IMG/VR virus record: IMGVR_UViG_3300035698_025078
Span: 1-21,620 of that record
DNA length: 21,620 nt
Reading direction: 5' to 3' (one strand)
Source: a virus
A program made the translations under genes and the position numbers. Position 1 is the stretch's first letter. Every line of letters begins with the position of its first letter. The notes beneath the pieces were generated by a model. The model did no database searches. It saw only the letters and a program-made list of their open reading frames with translations, and was not told the origin of the DNA. Shown here in pieces: positions 14,868 to 21,569 of this stretch.

Positions 14868-16333
14868 TATTCTTTCTCCTCAGCGAGAAGGGCTTTGGCG
14901 AGTTCGGGGTCGGTGATTGGGGACCAGGCGAGTGAGACGTTTTTCTCTTCGGCGTAGACTTTGGCTTCGGCGATTTCGTCGACGATGTCGAAGAAGTTTG
15001 TGCCTCGGCTTTTACAGATGCGTTGGGGTGAGTTGAAGCCGCCGGCGACTTCTTCGTGGGCGGCTTTGACTTCTTTGAGCATGTCGTGCCAGGGCGAGCC
15101 GGCGGGCTGCCATTCGTATTTGATGTTGCTGAGTTGCAGGGCGGCGGGGAGTCTGAGGGCGCTGTCGGCGATGCCGAGGGCGATGCGCCAGTCGGCCCAT
15201 GTGTTGAGGACGTTCTGGTTGGCGCGGATTTTGGGGGCGGAGGATTTCTCGTATTGGATGGTGGTGGAGCGGTGGACGCTGTAGGAGCCATGGAGGGCGT
15301 CGAAGAATATCCAGGGGATGTCGAGTGCGAGGAGGCTGATTTTTATCATGAGTTCGCTGTAAAGGCGGGATTCGTTTGAGGGGGTTTTTGATTCGAAGAG
15401 TTCGACGTTTTCGCCTTCTTCGAGTTCGATGAGTGAGGCGACGCCGGGTTTGGTGAAGTGCTCTTGGACTTCGTGGGTGAGGTTGCCGGCGTCGTCATCG
15501 GATTCTTCGCCGGTGGTTGTGGTTTGGCTGATGGGGGCGAATGCGCCGGTGCCGTCGGCGCGTTTGCGTGTGATGGCGGCGCCGAAGAGGGCGTGGATTT
15601 TCATTTTGATGAGTTCGTAGTCGAAGCCTTCGTAGAGGTCCTGGATGGAGTTGAGGGCGGTGGTGAGGGGGCTGATGCCGCGATATTGGTCGAAGCGGGT
15701 GAAGTAGCCGCGGGGGATGATGTTGGCGGCGGGTGCGACCTTGTCGAAGAGGAGGCGGGTGTTTTCTCGTTTGCAGATGCAGTAGTTGAGTGCGCGTCCG
15801 GCTTTGTTGGTTTGGATGCCGTGTGTCCATGTGCCGGTGTCGTAGGCGTCGGGTGGGTCGCTGGGTTTGGCGACGCGGTCGCCTTCGATGCCTTGGATGT
15901 GTCCGGTGCGCATTTTCATCCAGAAGGCGTCGCCGCCGATGACGGCGCGGTTTTCGAGGAGGCGGATCATTTTGGGGAGGTCGTGGCGTGCGGCGATGTC
16001 GAAGTTGTCGGGTCGCGATTGCTGGGCGATGAAGGTTTCGAGTTCGTTGTTGAAGTTTTTGTCGGGGGTGGCGGCTTGGAAGGTGAAGGAGGCGACATAG
16101 TCGAGGTGTTTGCGGACCATCCAGGCGAGGAGGCTGATGTTGCGTTCCTGGTCGCGGGCGGTGGCGAATAGCTTTTTGCGGTCTGATGCGGTGAGTTCTT
16201 TGTCTTCTGAGCGGATGATTGAGCGTGGGGCGGTGCGTTTTTTCTTGTCTTGGACGGCGTCGAAGCTGGCGACGGGGACGCGTGCGGGTGCGATGTTGCG
16301 GGTTCGACGGCTTCTGTGGAATTTTTTGGACAT
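14867..16333 (-). CDS. Portal protein (lambda gpB type)
   Basis: 488 aa. The N-terminus is basic (MSKKFHRSRRTRNIAPARVP), then SDRKKLFATARDQERNISLL, YVASFTFQAATPDK, and IGGDAFWMKMRTGHIQGIEG, a pattern diagnostic of the lambda-type portal (Phage_portal_2). PRGYFTRFDQYRGISPLTTA and the C-terminal WADWRIALGIADSALRLPAA agree. The portal is the dodecameric vertex through which DNA enters and leaves the head; it docks the terminase. Gene order portal, S49 protease, capsid matches lambda B, C, E. Its start follows the preceding TAG at once; there is no strong ribosome site, so it may be translated by coupling. Confidence 0.93.
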   Translation of the reverse strand: MSKKFHRSRRTRNIAPARVPVASFDAVQDKKKRTAPRSIIRSEDKELTASDRKKLFATARDQERNISLLAWMVRKHLDYVASFTFQAATPDKNFNNELETFIAQQSRPDNFDIAARHDLPKMIRLLENRAVIGGDAFWMKMRTGHIQGIEGDRVAKPSDPPDAYDTGTWTHGIQTNKAGRALNYCICKRENTRLLFDKVAPAANIIPRGYFTRFDQYRGISPLTTALNSIQDLYEGFDYELIKMKIHALFGAAITRKRADGTGAFAPISQTTTTGEESDDDAGNLTHEVQEHFTKPGVASLIELEEGENVELFESKTPSNESRLYSELMIKISLLALDIPWIFFDALHGSYSVHRSTTIQYEKSSAPKIRANQNVLNTWADWRIALGIADSALRLPAALQLSNIKYEWQPAGSPWHDMLKEVKAAHEEVAGGFNSPQRICKSRGTNFFDIVDEIAEAKVYAEEKNVSLAWSPITDPELAKALLAEEKE

Positions 16334-16335
16334 TG

Positions 16336-16818
16336 CTAGAAATGCCCTCGTAGGTCGGCGCTGTAGATTCGTGCGGCGGTGCCGTTTTCATAGGCGAGTT
16401 TTTTGGCGAGTTCGTTTCGATAGATGCGTAGGTCGGCGAGGTTGGCGATGCTGATGTGTGAGCCGTCGCCTTGGCCGGCGCTTTGGGCTTTGAGGGCGAG
16501 GCTGATGGCGGCGTCGACTTCGTCGAGGCGTTCCTGGGTGTCTTGGCCGCCTTCGATGACGATGGTTTCGGTGCCGCTGAGGTCGGTGGCGCTGGTGCGA
16601 CTGACGATGATGTAGTAGGTTGTGGTGTGTGAGTGGATGATTTTTTGCTCGCCGTTGGCGATTTCGACGGCGGTTCCGACGGTGTCGTCGGGGGCGGTCC
16701 ATGTGAGGGTGTTTGCGGTGGCGGCGATGAGTGAGCCGAGGCCTGTGGGGTTTTCGTCGCAGGCGGCGATGAGGGTTATGCCGCTGATTTTGTTGCGTTC
16801 TGTGAAGGCTTGGGTCAT
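16336..16818 (-). CDS. Connector-like head protein upstream of portal (gpW-position), 160 aa
   Basis: The stop abuts the portal start. The N-terminal two thirds are beta-rich with a GEQKIIHSHTTTYYIIVSRT stretch. The C-terminal part is helical (DEVDAAISLALKAQSAGQGD, then LADLRIYRNELAKKLAYENG) and ends RIYSADLRGHF; this tail is reminiscent of gpW-like proteins found just before the portal. The N-terminal half is unlike gpW, so this may be a fusion of a beta domain to a W-like helical tail. The ATG at 16818 has no ribosome site: the tandem repeat ends about 13 bases upstream. Function inferred from position. Confidence 0.68.
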   Translation of the reverse strand: MTQAFTERNKISGITLIAACDENPTGLGSLIAATANTLTWTAPDDTVGTAVEIANGEQKIIHSHTTTYYIIVSRTSATDLSGTETIVIEGGQDTQERLDEVDAAISLALKAQSAGQGDGSHISIANLADLRIYRNELAKKLAYENGTAARIYSADLRGHF

Positions 16819-16830
16819 GTTTTTACTGCT

Positions 16831-17076
16831 AAAAAACGGCTTGAACCACTAAGGACACTAAGGACACTAAGGACGGCTGAGGACGGCTACGGATGGGGCT
16901 GTGAAAAAACGGCTTGAACCACTAAGGACACTAAGGACACTAAGGACGGCTACGGCTGGGGCTGTGAAAAAAAACGGCTTGAACCGCTAAGAGCACTAAG
17001 GACGGCTGAGGACGGCTACGGATGGGGCTGTGAAAAAACGGCTTGAACTGTTAAGGACGGGTACGGGTTTTTGAGG
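16831..17076. repeat. Four tandem units of AACCACTAAG-type repeat
   Basis: The block ACGGCTTGAAC starts at 16836, 16909, 16974 and 17038, a period of 64-73 bases. Each unit runs ACGGCTTGAACCACTAAGGA, more ACTAAGGAC copies, GGCTACGG and GGGGCTGTGAAAAAA. The last unit is eroded (GAACTGTTAAGGACGGG). Unit lengths vary because the number of ACTAAGGAC or GGACGGCT subunits varies. Spacing is not regular enough, and spacers are not unique enough, for CRISPR. Confidence 0.9.
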
Positions 17077-17079
17077 CTT

Positions 17080-17130
17080 AAAAGAGTTAGCGCGTCTGGG
17101 CTTTTGGTGGCGGCCTCCGCCCAGGCGCGC
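17080..17130 (-). terminator. Attenuator or terminator-like hairpin upstream of the portal operon
   Basis: On the minus strand GCGCGCCTGGGC (17130-17119) can pair with GCCCAGACGCGC (17101-17090) with one mismatch across a 17-base loop. It is followed by TAACTCTTTTAAG, which contains a short run of T about six bases after the stem. It lies between the candidate promoters and the portal operon. The T run is weak, so it may be a partial terminator. Confidence 0.42.
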
Positions 17131-17166
17131 TTTGTACGACGGTCCGATGCTTGGTTATTTTTTCGG

Positions 17167-17184
17167 CTAGTTCATGGTTGCCTC
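17167..17184 (-). other. Possible minimal leader reading frame (ATG AAC TAG) with ribosome site
   Basis: On the minus strand GAGG (17184-17181) lies 5 bases before ATGAACTAG (17175-17167), just downstream of two candidate promoters and before an attenuator-like hairpin. Start-stop frames of this kind can stall or recruit ribosomes in leaders. It may equally be chance. Confidence 0.25.
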
Positions 17185-17191
17185 TGTGTGA

Positions 17192-17219
17192 GATATAAAT
17201 GGATTCGATTCGGCGTCAA
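17192..17219 (-). promoter_or_regulatory. Candidate sigma-70 promoter P2 for portal operon
   Basis: On the minus strand a -35 TTGACG (17219-17214) and a -10 TATATC (17197-17192) are separated by 16 bases. The -35 is close to consensus, the -10 fair. It lies 50 bases or less from P1, in the same direction. Confidence 0.45.
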
Positions 17220-17223
17220 TAGA

Positions 17224-17251
17224 AGTATATCGCATATCTCGAGAAGCGCAA
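17224..17251 (-). promoter_or_regulatory. Candidate sigma-70 promoter P1 for portal operon
   Basis: On the minus strand TTGCGC (17251-17246) and TATACT (17229-17224) are separated by 16 bases. The spacer contains the palindrome TCTCGAGA (17237-17244), a possible operator. This AT-rich island is unlike the surrounding GC-rich DNA. Confidence 0.48.
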
Positions 17252-17269
17252 GGGGGAAAAATAGTTCTA

Positions 17270-17284
17270 TACTACAGAGTAGTA
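17270..17284. promoter_or_regulatory. Palindrome TACTAC-AGA-GTAGTA, possible operator
   Basis: A perfect 6-base inverted repeat with a 3-base centre, about 20 bases upstream of the P1 -35 element. The position suits an activator or repressor site. The protein that would bind is unknown. Confidence 0.4.
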
Positions 17285-17307
17285 AAGAATTTTTGGCGGG
17301 TTTTTTA

Positions 17308-17381
17308 CCACTACACTTTTGACTGTGCTCACGTCCTACGGGGGCACTAAGGACACTAAGGACGGCTACGGCTACGGGTGT
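17308..17381. repeat. AACCACTAAG-type repeat at the end of the methyltransferase gene
   Basis: A variant unit: ACCACTACACTTTTGACTGT, then CTCACGTCCTACGGGGGCAC, TAAGGACACTAAGGACGGCT and ACGGCTACGGG. It has drifted from the copies near 5480 and 18670 and stops next to the methyltransferase stop codon. Confidence 0.85.
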
Positions 17382-18372
17382 TTAGGTGAAGATTTGGGGG
17401 GTTGTGGCGGGGTTTAGGCAGTGGGGGCTGAACCAGATTCGTTCTTTGGTGGGGTTGGGGTTGCCTTGTTTGTTCTGGCTGCTGTAGCCGCCTCGGGCTT
17501 TCCATGCGTGACAGGTCCAGTCGGGGGGCATGGTGTGTTCGGCGTTATAACCGCAGAGGGCGATGCGTAGTTTGGGGTTTTGGCCGTGTTCGATGGCCCA
17601 TTGGGCGACGTGGTGGGCGAGGGTTTTGGTGTCGTGTTCGCCGTAGACGTTTTTGCGCGTGGCGACGGCATAGGGGGGATCGAGGAAAACGCCTGTGAGG
17701 CCGTTGTGGGTTGTGGGGGTTTCGGTGAGGATGCGGGCCCAGTCGCCGCAACAGATGCGGACGCGGGCGACGCGTTGGGCGAGTTGGCGCATGTAGTGGG
17801 TGATGGCGCTGATGCGATCGGTTTGGGGGAGTTGGCGGTTGATGCCCTGGCCGGCGTTGCCGAGGTGGGGGAGTTGGCGGTTGATGCCTTTGCTCCTGCC
17901 GAGGTGGGGTTTGGCTCGGCAGTGTTTTCGTCCCCAGTTGTCTCCGATCCATGCGGATTGGCCCCAGACCCACCAGCCGGCTGATTGGGGGTGGTGATAG
18001 TGGGGGTCGCTTCTGAGGCGTTCGATAAATTCGGTGTCGACGTTGGGGCGATAGAAGAGCCAGTCGCCTCGGGCGTGTAGGTCGAGTTCGGAGACGGGGT
18101 CGGTGGCGTGTTGGGCGATGGCGTCGGGGTCGGCTTTGAGTGCGCGCCAAAAGTTACAGAGCCAGGCGTTGATGTCGTTGATGGTTTCGATGCGGTTGTG
18201 GCTGGGGTCGAATGGGTAGTGGGGGCGTTGGATGAGTACTGCGCCGCCGCCGAAGAAGGGTTCGATATAGTTTTTGACGTCGCCGAGTCGTTGCCAGATG
18301 AGTTCGGCGACACGGGCTTTGCCGCCGAACCATGGGTAGGGGGATTTGAGTTTTGTGGGGTGGGGGTGTCAT
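17382..18372 (-). CDS. Dam-type N6-adenine DNA methyltransferase (D12 class), start out of frame
   Basis: The open frame (codons from 18368 to 17382) reads KLKSPYPWFGGKARVAELIW, then NYIEPFFGGGAVLIQRP (SAM motif I), a target-recognition region with a 14-residue repeat ending GINRQLP, RICCGDW, GVFLDPPYAVATRKNVYGEH (catalytic DPPY), RIALCGYNAEH and KERIWFSPHCL. The order (motif I first, DPPY last) is that of Dam. It methylates adenine in a short DNA site. The oddity is the start: this frame has no ATG, GTG or TTG between the TGA of the zinc-ribbon gene and FGGK. An ATG with a GAGG site overlaps that TGA (ATGA, 18372) but is in another frame, so one base must be skipped or is an assembly error. 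The listed start is that ATG. Confidence 0.85.
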
Positions 18373-18623
18373 TGGGGCCTCGGGGGTTCGTAGGGTTTGT
18401 TGACGAGGTAGCGGAGGTTGCATTGGCGGCAGATGGAGCGTTGACAGGTGCGGCCGGGGTAGGTTCTGCTGTTGTGGTGCATGGGGCGGTCGGGGAAGAG
18501 TCTGGAGTCAACGATGTCGCCTTTCTGGCGTAGGGCGTGGCATCGGGGGCAGGCGATGGGGGCGGCGGTGATTGTGGGGTTGGGGGTTGGTGACTTGCGG
18601 GGGGCGGCGTTTTTCTTGGTCAT
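18369..18623 (-). CDS. Zinc-ribbon protein upstream of methyltransferase, 84 aa
   Basis: An AAAGG ribosome site precedes the ATG. After a Pro/Thr-rich leader of about 22 residues come CPRC (C25, C28) and, 32 residues on, C60-x4-C65-x2-C68, a zinc-ribbon pair. The text CPRCHALRQKGDIVDSRLFP, then ICRQCNLRYLV, resembles the NrdR-type zinc ribbon (CP-x-C...VVDSR...C-x-x-C...RF) and more loosely Com or Ogr/Delta regulators. The stop overlaps the methyltransferase ATG. In Mu-like phages a zinc-finger Com gene precedes and controls translation of a DNA-modification gene (mom); the same neighbourhood is seen here. A DNA- or RNA-binding regulator is likely, but the target is inference. Confidence 0.78.
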   Translation of the reverse strand: MTKKNAAPRKSPTPNPTITAAPIACPRCHALRQKGDIVDSRLFPDRPMHHNSRTYPGRTCQRSICRQCNLRYLVNKPYEPPRPQ

Positions 18624-18649
18624 GACTGGGGCCTTTCTGATTAGGGTTG

Positions 18650-18732
18650 AACGGCTTGAACCACTAAACTTTCGACTGCGCTCAAGTCCTACGGGGACAC
18701 TAAGAGCACTAAGGACGGAAACGGCTACGGCT
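18650..18732. repeat. AACCACTAAG-type repeat with AAACTTTCGACTG insert
   Basis: The unit runs CGGCTTGAACCACTAAACTT, TCGACTGCGCTCAAGTCCTA, CGGGGACACTAAGAGCACTA, AGGACGGAAACGGCTACGGC. It is the closest relative of the second unit at 5462-5523. Confidence 0.88.
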
Positions 18733-18751
18733 CCTTTCTTTGACGGATGAA

Positions 18752-18787
18752 AAGTGAGAACTGAGAACTGGGAAGTGAGAACTGAGA
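18752..18787. repeat. Direct repeat AAGTGAGAACTGAGA, two copies
   Basis: The 15-base word occurs at 18752-18766 and 18773-18787, with a GAACTG echo between. It lies between two AACCACTAAG blocks and is a different repeat class. Confidence 0.75.
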
Positions 18788-18829
18788 GGACGGGTTACGA
18801 TGCGGCTACGGCTCCTTTCTGATTTATGA

Positions 18830-18890
18830 ACGGCTTGAACCACTAAGGACACTAAGGGCACTAAGGACGGCGACGGCTACGGCTCCTTTC
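18830..18890. repeat. AACCACTAAG-type repeat
   Basis: The unit reads ACGGCTTGAACCACTAAGGA, CACTAAGGGCACTAAGGACG, GCGACGGCTACGGCTCCTTT. It ends with the same CTCCTTTCTGAT box as the neighbouring copies. Confidence 0.88.
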
Positions 18891-18906
18891 TGATATGAAT
18901 GCGCGC

Positions 18907-19131
18907 CTAAATGGGTTCGTTCGGTGGGGGCGGGGGTGGTGATTGTGATGGGGTTGCTTTTGCCTCCGGGCGTGGGGTGATTTCGAAGTCGAAGACTCTG
19001 ATGACGCGCATGTCGGGAAGGCGAATTTTCCAGCCGGTGACATAGCCTGTCTCGCGCTGTTGGGGTAGTTCTTCGAGTGTCATGGCAATATCGCCGGTGA
19101 GTTTGACGAGTACGAGGTCGCCGGTTTTCAT
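18907..19131 (-). CDS. Small hypothetical protein, 74 aa
   Basis: An AAGGA ribosome site 6-7 bases before the ATG at 19131 supports the start. The first 55 residues (MKTGDLVLVKLTGDIAMTLE, then TGYVTGWKIRLPDMRVIRVF) look like a small SH3-like beta-barrel. The tail after residue 56 is low-complexity Pro/Ser with six prolines in a row. Short MKxGDLV proteins of this type occur near packaging genes of phages. I do not recognise a function. It lies in the accessory block between terminase and portal. Confidence 0.68.
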   Translation of the reverse strand: MKTGDLVLVKLTGDIAMTLEELPQQRETGYVTGWKIRLPDMRVIRVFDFEITPRPEAKATPSQSPPPPPPNEPI

Positions 19132-19140
19132 GGTTTTTCC

Positions 19141-19172
19141 TTTCTTAGTGTTCTTAGTGTGCTTAGTGGTTC
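19141..19172. repeat. AACCACTAAG-type repeat in inverted orientation
   Basis: Here the motif lies on the minus strand (minus strand: GAACCACTAAGCACACTAAG, then AACACTAAG), opposite to all other copies. It fills the gap between the PnuC-like gene's stop and the ribosome site of the 74-aa gene, and its end blends into AGAAAGGA, the ribosome site itself. Confidence 0.82.
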
Positions 19173-19464
19173 AGTCTGTTTCGTTGTTGTTGCTGTTGTT
19201 GGGGGGGCGCCATTTTTGGTAGGCGTAGAGGGCTAGGATGAGGTAGGTGGCCATGAGGGCGGCTTGGGGGATGGCTCCGATGTGGAGGTCGTAGGCGACC
19301 CATGCGGCGTTGGTGAGTGCCCAGAGTAGGAAGCCTTCGCGGCGGCGGTGGGCGTTGAGGATGGTGCCGATTAGGCTGATGAGGGCGACGAACCACATGA
19401 GGGGGGTTAGCATTTTGGGGGGTCCTTTGAAGAGGTCGATGTGGTCGTTGTCGGTTAGGGGCAT
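19171..19464 (-). CDS. Small membrane protein, PnuC-like, 97 aa
   Basis: Three hydrophobic segments: MLTPLMWFVALISLIGTILN (18-37), GFLLWALTNAAWVAYDLHIG (44-63) and IPQAALMATYLILALYAYQK (64-83), then a polar Asn-rich tail. The SLIGTILNAHRRREGFLLWA...N-x-x-W pattern is that of short phage homologues of the nicotinamide riboside transporter PnuC. Two starts are possible: 19464 (AGGAAAT site) and codon 18 (AAAGGA site about 9 bases before ATG), the latter giving a normal compact protein. A full PnuC has seven helices, so this single repeat might oligomerise or serve another function such as holin. The transport role is unproven. It sits directly after the terminase. Confidence 0.72.
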   Translation of the reverse strand: MPLTDNDHIDLFKGPPKMLTPLMWFVALISLIGTILNAHRRREGFLLWALTNAAWVAYDLHIGAIPQAALMATYLILALYAYQKWRPPNNSNNNETD

Positions 19465-19466
19465 GG

Positions 19467-21569
19467 TTATATTTCCTGTTGGATGATTGTTCTTTTGTGT
19501 TTTTTGAAGCCTCTCGGTTGGGTGGGGGCTTGGGGGTCGGCGTTGATGGCGATGGCGGGGTGGGTGTGTTCGAGGACGCTGAGGCTGGCGAGCATGTAGC
19601 AGGTGGCGTCGAGATAGTGGTTGTCGGGGCGGCCTTTGATTTTTTCCCAGATGGGTTTGCCGCTGTCGGTTTCGATGAGGATTTCGGCGGTGATTTGGTC
19701 GGCGAGGTTCTGGTGTGTGGTGCGGTGTTCGGGTTTGAAGAGGGCGAGGGATCCGGGTTGGTCGGGGCTGAGTAGAAAGCCGCTGTGACAGATTTGTTTA
19801 TAAGCGTCGGCGTGGGCGTAGTGACAGGGTCGGTTTTTGTGGTCGCGTTTGTGGTAGAGGTTGCCGTCGCGGGTGATGGTGACGTTTTTTTCTTTGGGGT
19901 GATAGTAGCGGGGCTGGTTGCGTTGGGAGCCGCAGCCTTGGATGGGGAGGTGCTGGGGGCCGGTGGTTTGGCACCAGGCGCGGACGGTTTCGGTTCGCCA
20001 GCCGCAGTCATAATGATGGAGGTCGATGGTGGCGGGTTGGCCGGATTTGGTTTGATAGGGTTCGGTGATGAGTTTGTCGTGAAGGCGTTTGAGGCCGTCG
20101 GTGATGGCGGTGTCGAGGTCGCGGATTTTCTTTTTGTCTTTGGGGCTGATGCGTCCGCTGGGTGAGTTGACGGGCTGGATGCCGTAGTCGATGAGGGTGA
20201 CGATGCGGCCGGGGGCGCAGGCGCCGATGATCCAGTGGATGCCGAATTTGTTGATGTCGGCGCCGAGGGCGAGGACGAGGGTGTTTTCGGGGAGGTGGCC
20301 GCGGGGGAGGTTGATGGTTTGGGTTTCAATTTGGTGGGCGCTGAGGGCGAAGGCGCTTTGTTGCTGGGGGTCGGGTGGGGTGTTTTGAAATTCGGTGAGA
20401 AAGGTTTCTTCGCCGCGTTCGATGAGGATGTTCATGGCAAATTGGGTGGCGGAGATTTCTTTTTTCTTGTCGTAACGGTGGACCCAGGTGGGGTCGGCTC
20501 CGGCGTCCATGGCGGTGCGGTTGGCTTTGTAGTGCTGGGTGGCGAGGCGGATGTCGCGGTATTTTTTTAGGGATTGTTTGTGGAGTTTTTTGTAGGTGTC
20601 CCATTGGTCGGTGTCGGTGGGCATGGCGCGCATGAGGGGGTAGCGCCGGCCTTGCCAGTCGGGATGTATTTCGGGGTCGGAGAATTGGTCGGTCATGTCG
20701 TTCCGGACGATGATGGTGCCTGCGTAGATGGCGGCCATGCTTTGGTCGGGTCCGGCCATGCCGAGGATGTCGCTGAGGATGGTTTGTTTTCGTGCGGCGA
20801 CGATGAGGGGGTTTTTGGCGTGTTTGCGTTCCTGGGGGTCGTCGCAAAAGAGGAGGTCGGGGCGGATGGTTTCGCCGTTGGGCCGGGTGTGGTTGAGTCC
20901 GCGGGGTGATCCGTCCATGCCGGAAAATCCGATGACGGCGCCGGAGGATTTGTCGCCGGTGATGGTGGGCATGATGATGATGTTGTCGGCGCCGCCGCCA
21001 AATTGGATGTAGGTGGGCTCGCCGTTGACGGTCTGGCCGGCGGCGCGGTTGTAAACGCCTTGAAGGGCGCGGGCGCATGTGCAGGGGCCGGGGAAGTCGG
21101 CGGTGAGGTGGTCGTTGGTTTCGAAGATTCTCCGGACGGCTTTCATGTTGCGTAATGCGTTGCCGAAGGTGTCGCAGAGGAGGAATGGGAATTTTCGGTA
21201 GCCGTAGAGGATGGCGTAGGCGAGGGCGAGGCGGGCGCGGGTGGTTTTGCCGTCGCCGCGTGGGCCAACGATGGTGATTTTGTTGCCGTTGGTGATGACG
21301 TCTTGTAAGATGGGGATGGCGGCGTAGTGCTCGTCGGACCAGGGAAGATAGAAGCTCTCGGGGAAGTAGGTTTCGTAGAATTTGAGTAGGTCCACTTCGC
21401 AGGCGGCGCGGCGGGTGGGCTCGGCGATGTCGGGAATGTGGATGTCGCGGTGGCTGGCGCGTCGGGCGCGGCGGCGGATGACGTCTTTTTGGTCGCCATG
21501 CGCGGCTGGATGCGCGGGCGCGTCGGGCCAGATGCCGGGTTGGTATGGGGTGGCTTGGGGGTTAGCCAT
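19467..21569 (-). CDS. terL: Terminase large subunit (packaging ATPase-nuclease)
   Basis: 700 aa, with a GGAG ribosome site 8 bases before the ATG. The N-terminal ATPase has Walker A GPRGDGKTT (102-110) after an NKITIV strand, and Walker B RPDLLFCDDPQ (about 236-246). The TIIVRNDMTDQF segment (residue 280s) fits the coupling motif. The C-terminal nuclease begins near LVLALGADINKFGIHWIIGA, with the first acidic residue, and ends with PDNHYLDATCYMLASL, the last acidic residue; IDLHHYDCGW lies between. It cuts concatemeric DNA and pumps it through the portal. The preceding gene should be the small subunit, but only a few codons, at most, are inside the window. Length is normal for the GpA-like type. 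Confidence 0.93.
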   Translation of the reverse strand: MANPQATPYQPGIWPDAPAHPAAHGDQKDVIRRRARRASHRDIHIPDIAEPTRRAACEVDLLKFYETYFPESFYLPWSDEHYAAIPILQDVITNGNKITIVGPRGDGKTTRARLALAYAILYGYRKFPFLLCDTFGNALRNMKAVRRIFETNDHLTADFPGPCTCARALQGVYNRAAGQTVNGEPTYIQFGGGADNIIIMPTITGDKSSGAVIGFSGMDGSPRGLNHTRPNGETIRPDLLFCDDPQERKHAKNPLIVAARKQTILSDILGMAGPDQSMAAIYAGTIIVRNDMTDQFSDPEIHPDWQGRRYPLMRAMPTDTDQWDTYKKLHKQSLKKYRDIRLATQHYKANRTAMDAGADPTWVHRYDKKKEISATQFAMNILIERGEETFLTEFQNTPPDPQQQSAFALSAHQIETQTINLPRGHLPENTLVLALGADINKFGIHWIIGACAPGRIVTLIDYGIQPVNSPSGRISPKDKKKIRDLDTAITDGLKRLHDKLITEPYQTKSGQPATIDLHHYDCGWRTETVRAWCQTTGPQHLPIQGCGSQRNQPRYYHPKEKNVTITRDGNLYHKRDHKNRPCHYAHADAYKQICHSGFLLSPDQPGSLALFKPEHRTTHQNLADQITAEILIETDSGKPIWEKIKGRPDNHYLDATCYMLASLSVLEHTHPAIAINADPQAPTQPRGFKKHKRTIIQQEI

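Larger units (their letters stand above)
16819..17381. other. 563-base gap with repeats, candidate promoters and hairpins, no convincing gene
   Basis: This is the longest gene-free stretch. From the portal side it holds four tandem repeat units (about 16831-17076), an attenuator-like hairpin (17090-17130), a very short start-stop reading frame with a good ribosome site (17167-17184), two candidate sigma-70 promoters (17192-17251), a 15-base palindrome (17270-17284), then a last repeat unit reaching the methyltransferase stop. An 83-codon plus-strand frame here looks non-coding. Confidence 0.8.
18624..18906. other. 283-base intergenic region of repeats
   Basis: Between the 74-aa gene and the zinc-ribbon gene I see no gene. 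It holds two AACCACTAAG-type blocks, three copies of a CGGCTACGGCTCCTTTCT box (near 18723, 18803 and 18873) and a short GTGAGAACTGAGA direct repeat. The CCTTTCT of each box reads AGAAAGG on the minus strand, i.e. it resembles a ribosome site. Confidence 0.8.

Noticed and set aside
16831-17076. CRISPR-like array
   Set aside because: Repeats are built from 8-9-base subunits, spacing varies from 64 to 73 bases, and the segments between are themselves repeated, not unique spacers. No cas genes.
17071-17322. 83-codon plus-strand frame in the intergenic gap
   Set aside because: No ribosome site, begins inside the repeat remnant and runs through promoter-like and palindromic sequence; opposite to all genes.
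18369-18371. Readthrough or recoding of TGA to give a zinc-ribbon/methyltransferase fusion
   Set aside because: The TGA is in frame with both genes, so fusion is formally possible, but the ATGA overlap with a GAGG site and no selenocysteine-type element nearby make a shifted start more economical. Not excluded.
17414-18511. 365-codon minus-strand frame across the methyltransferase
   Set aside because: Ser/Thr/Pro/Asn-rich shadow of the true frame; no conserved methyltransferase motifs.
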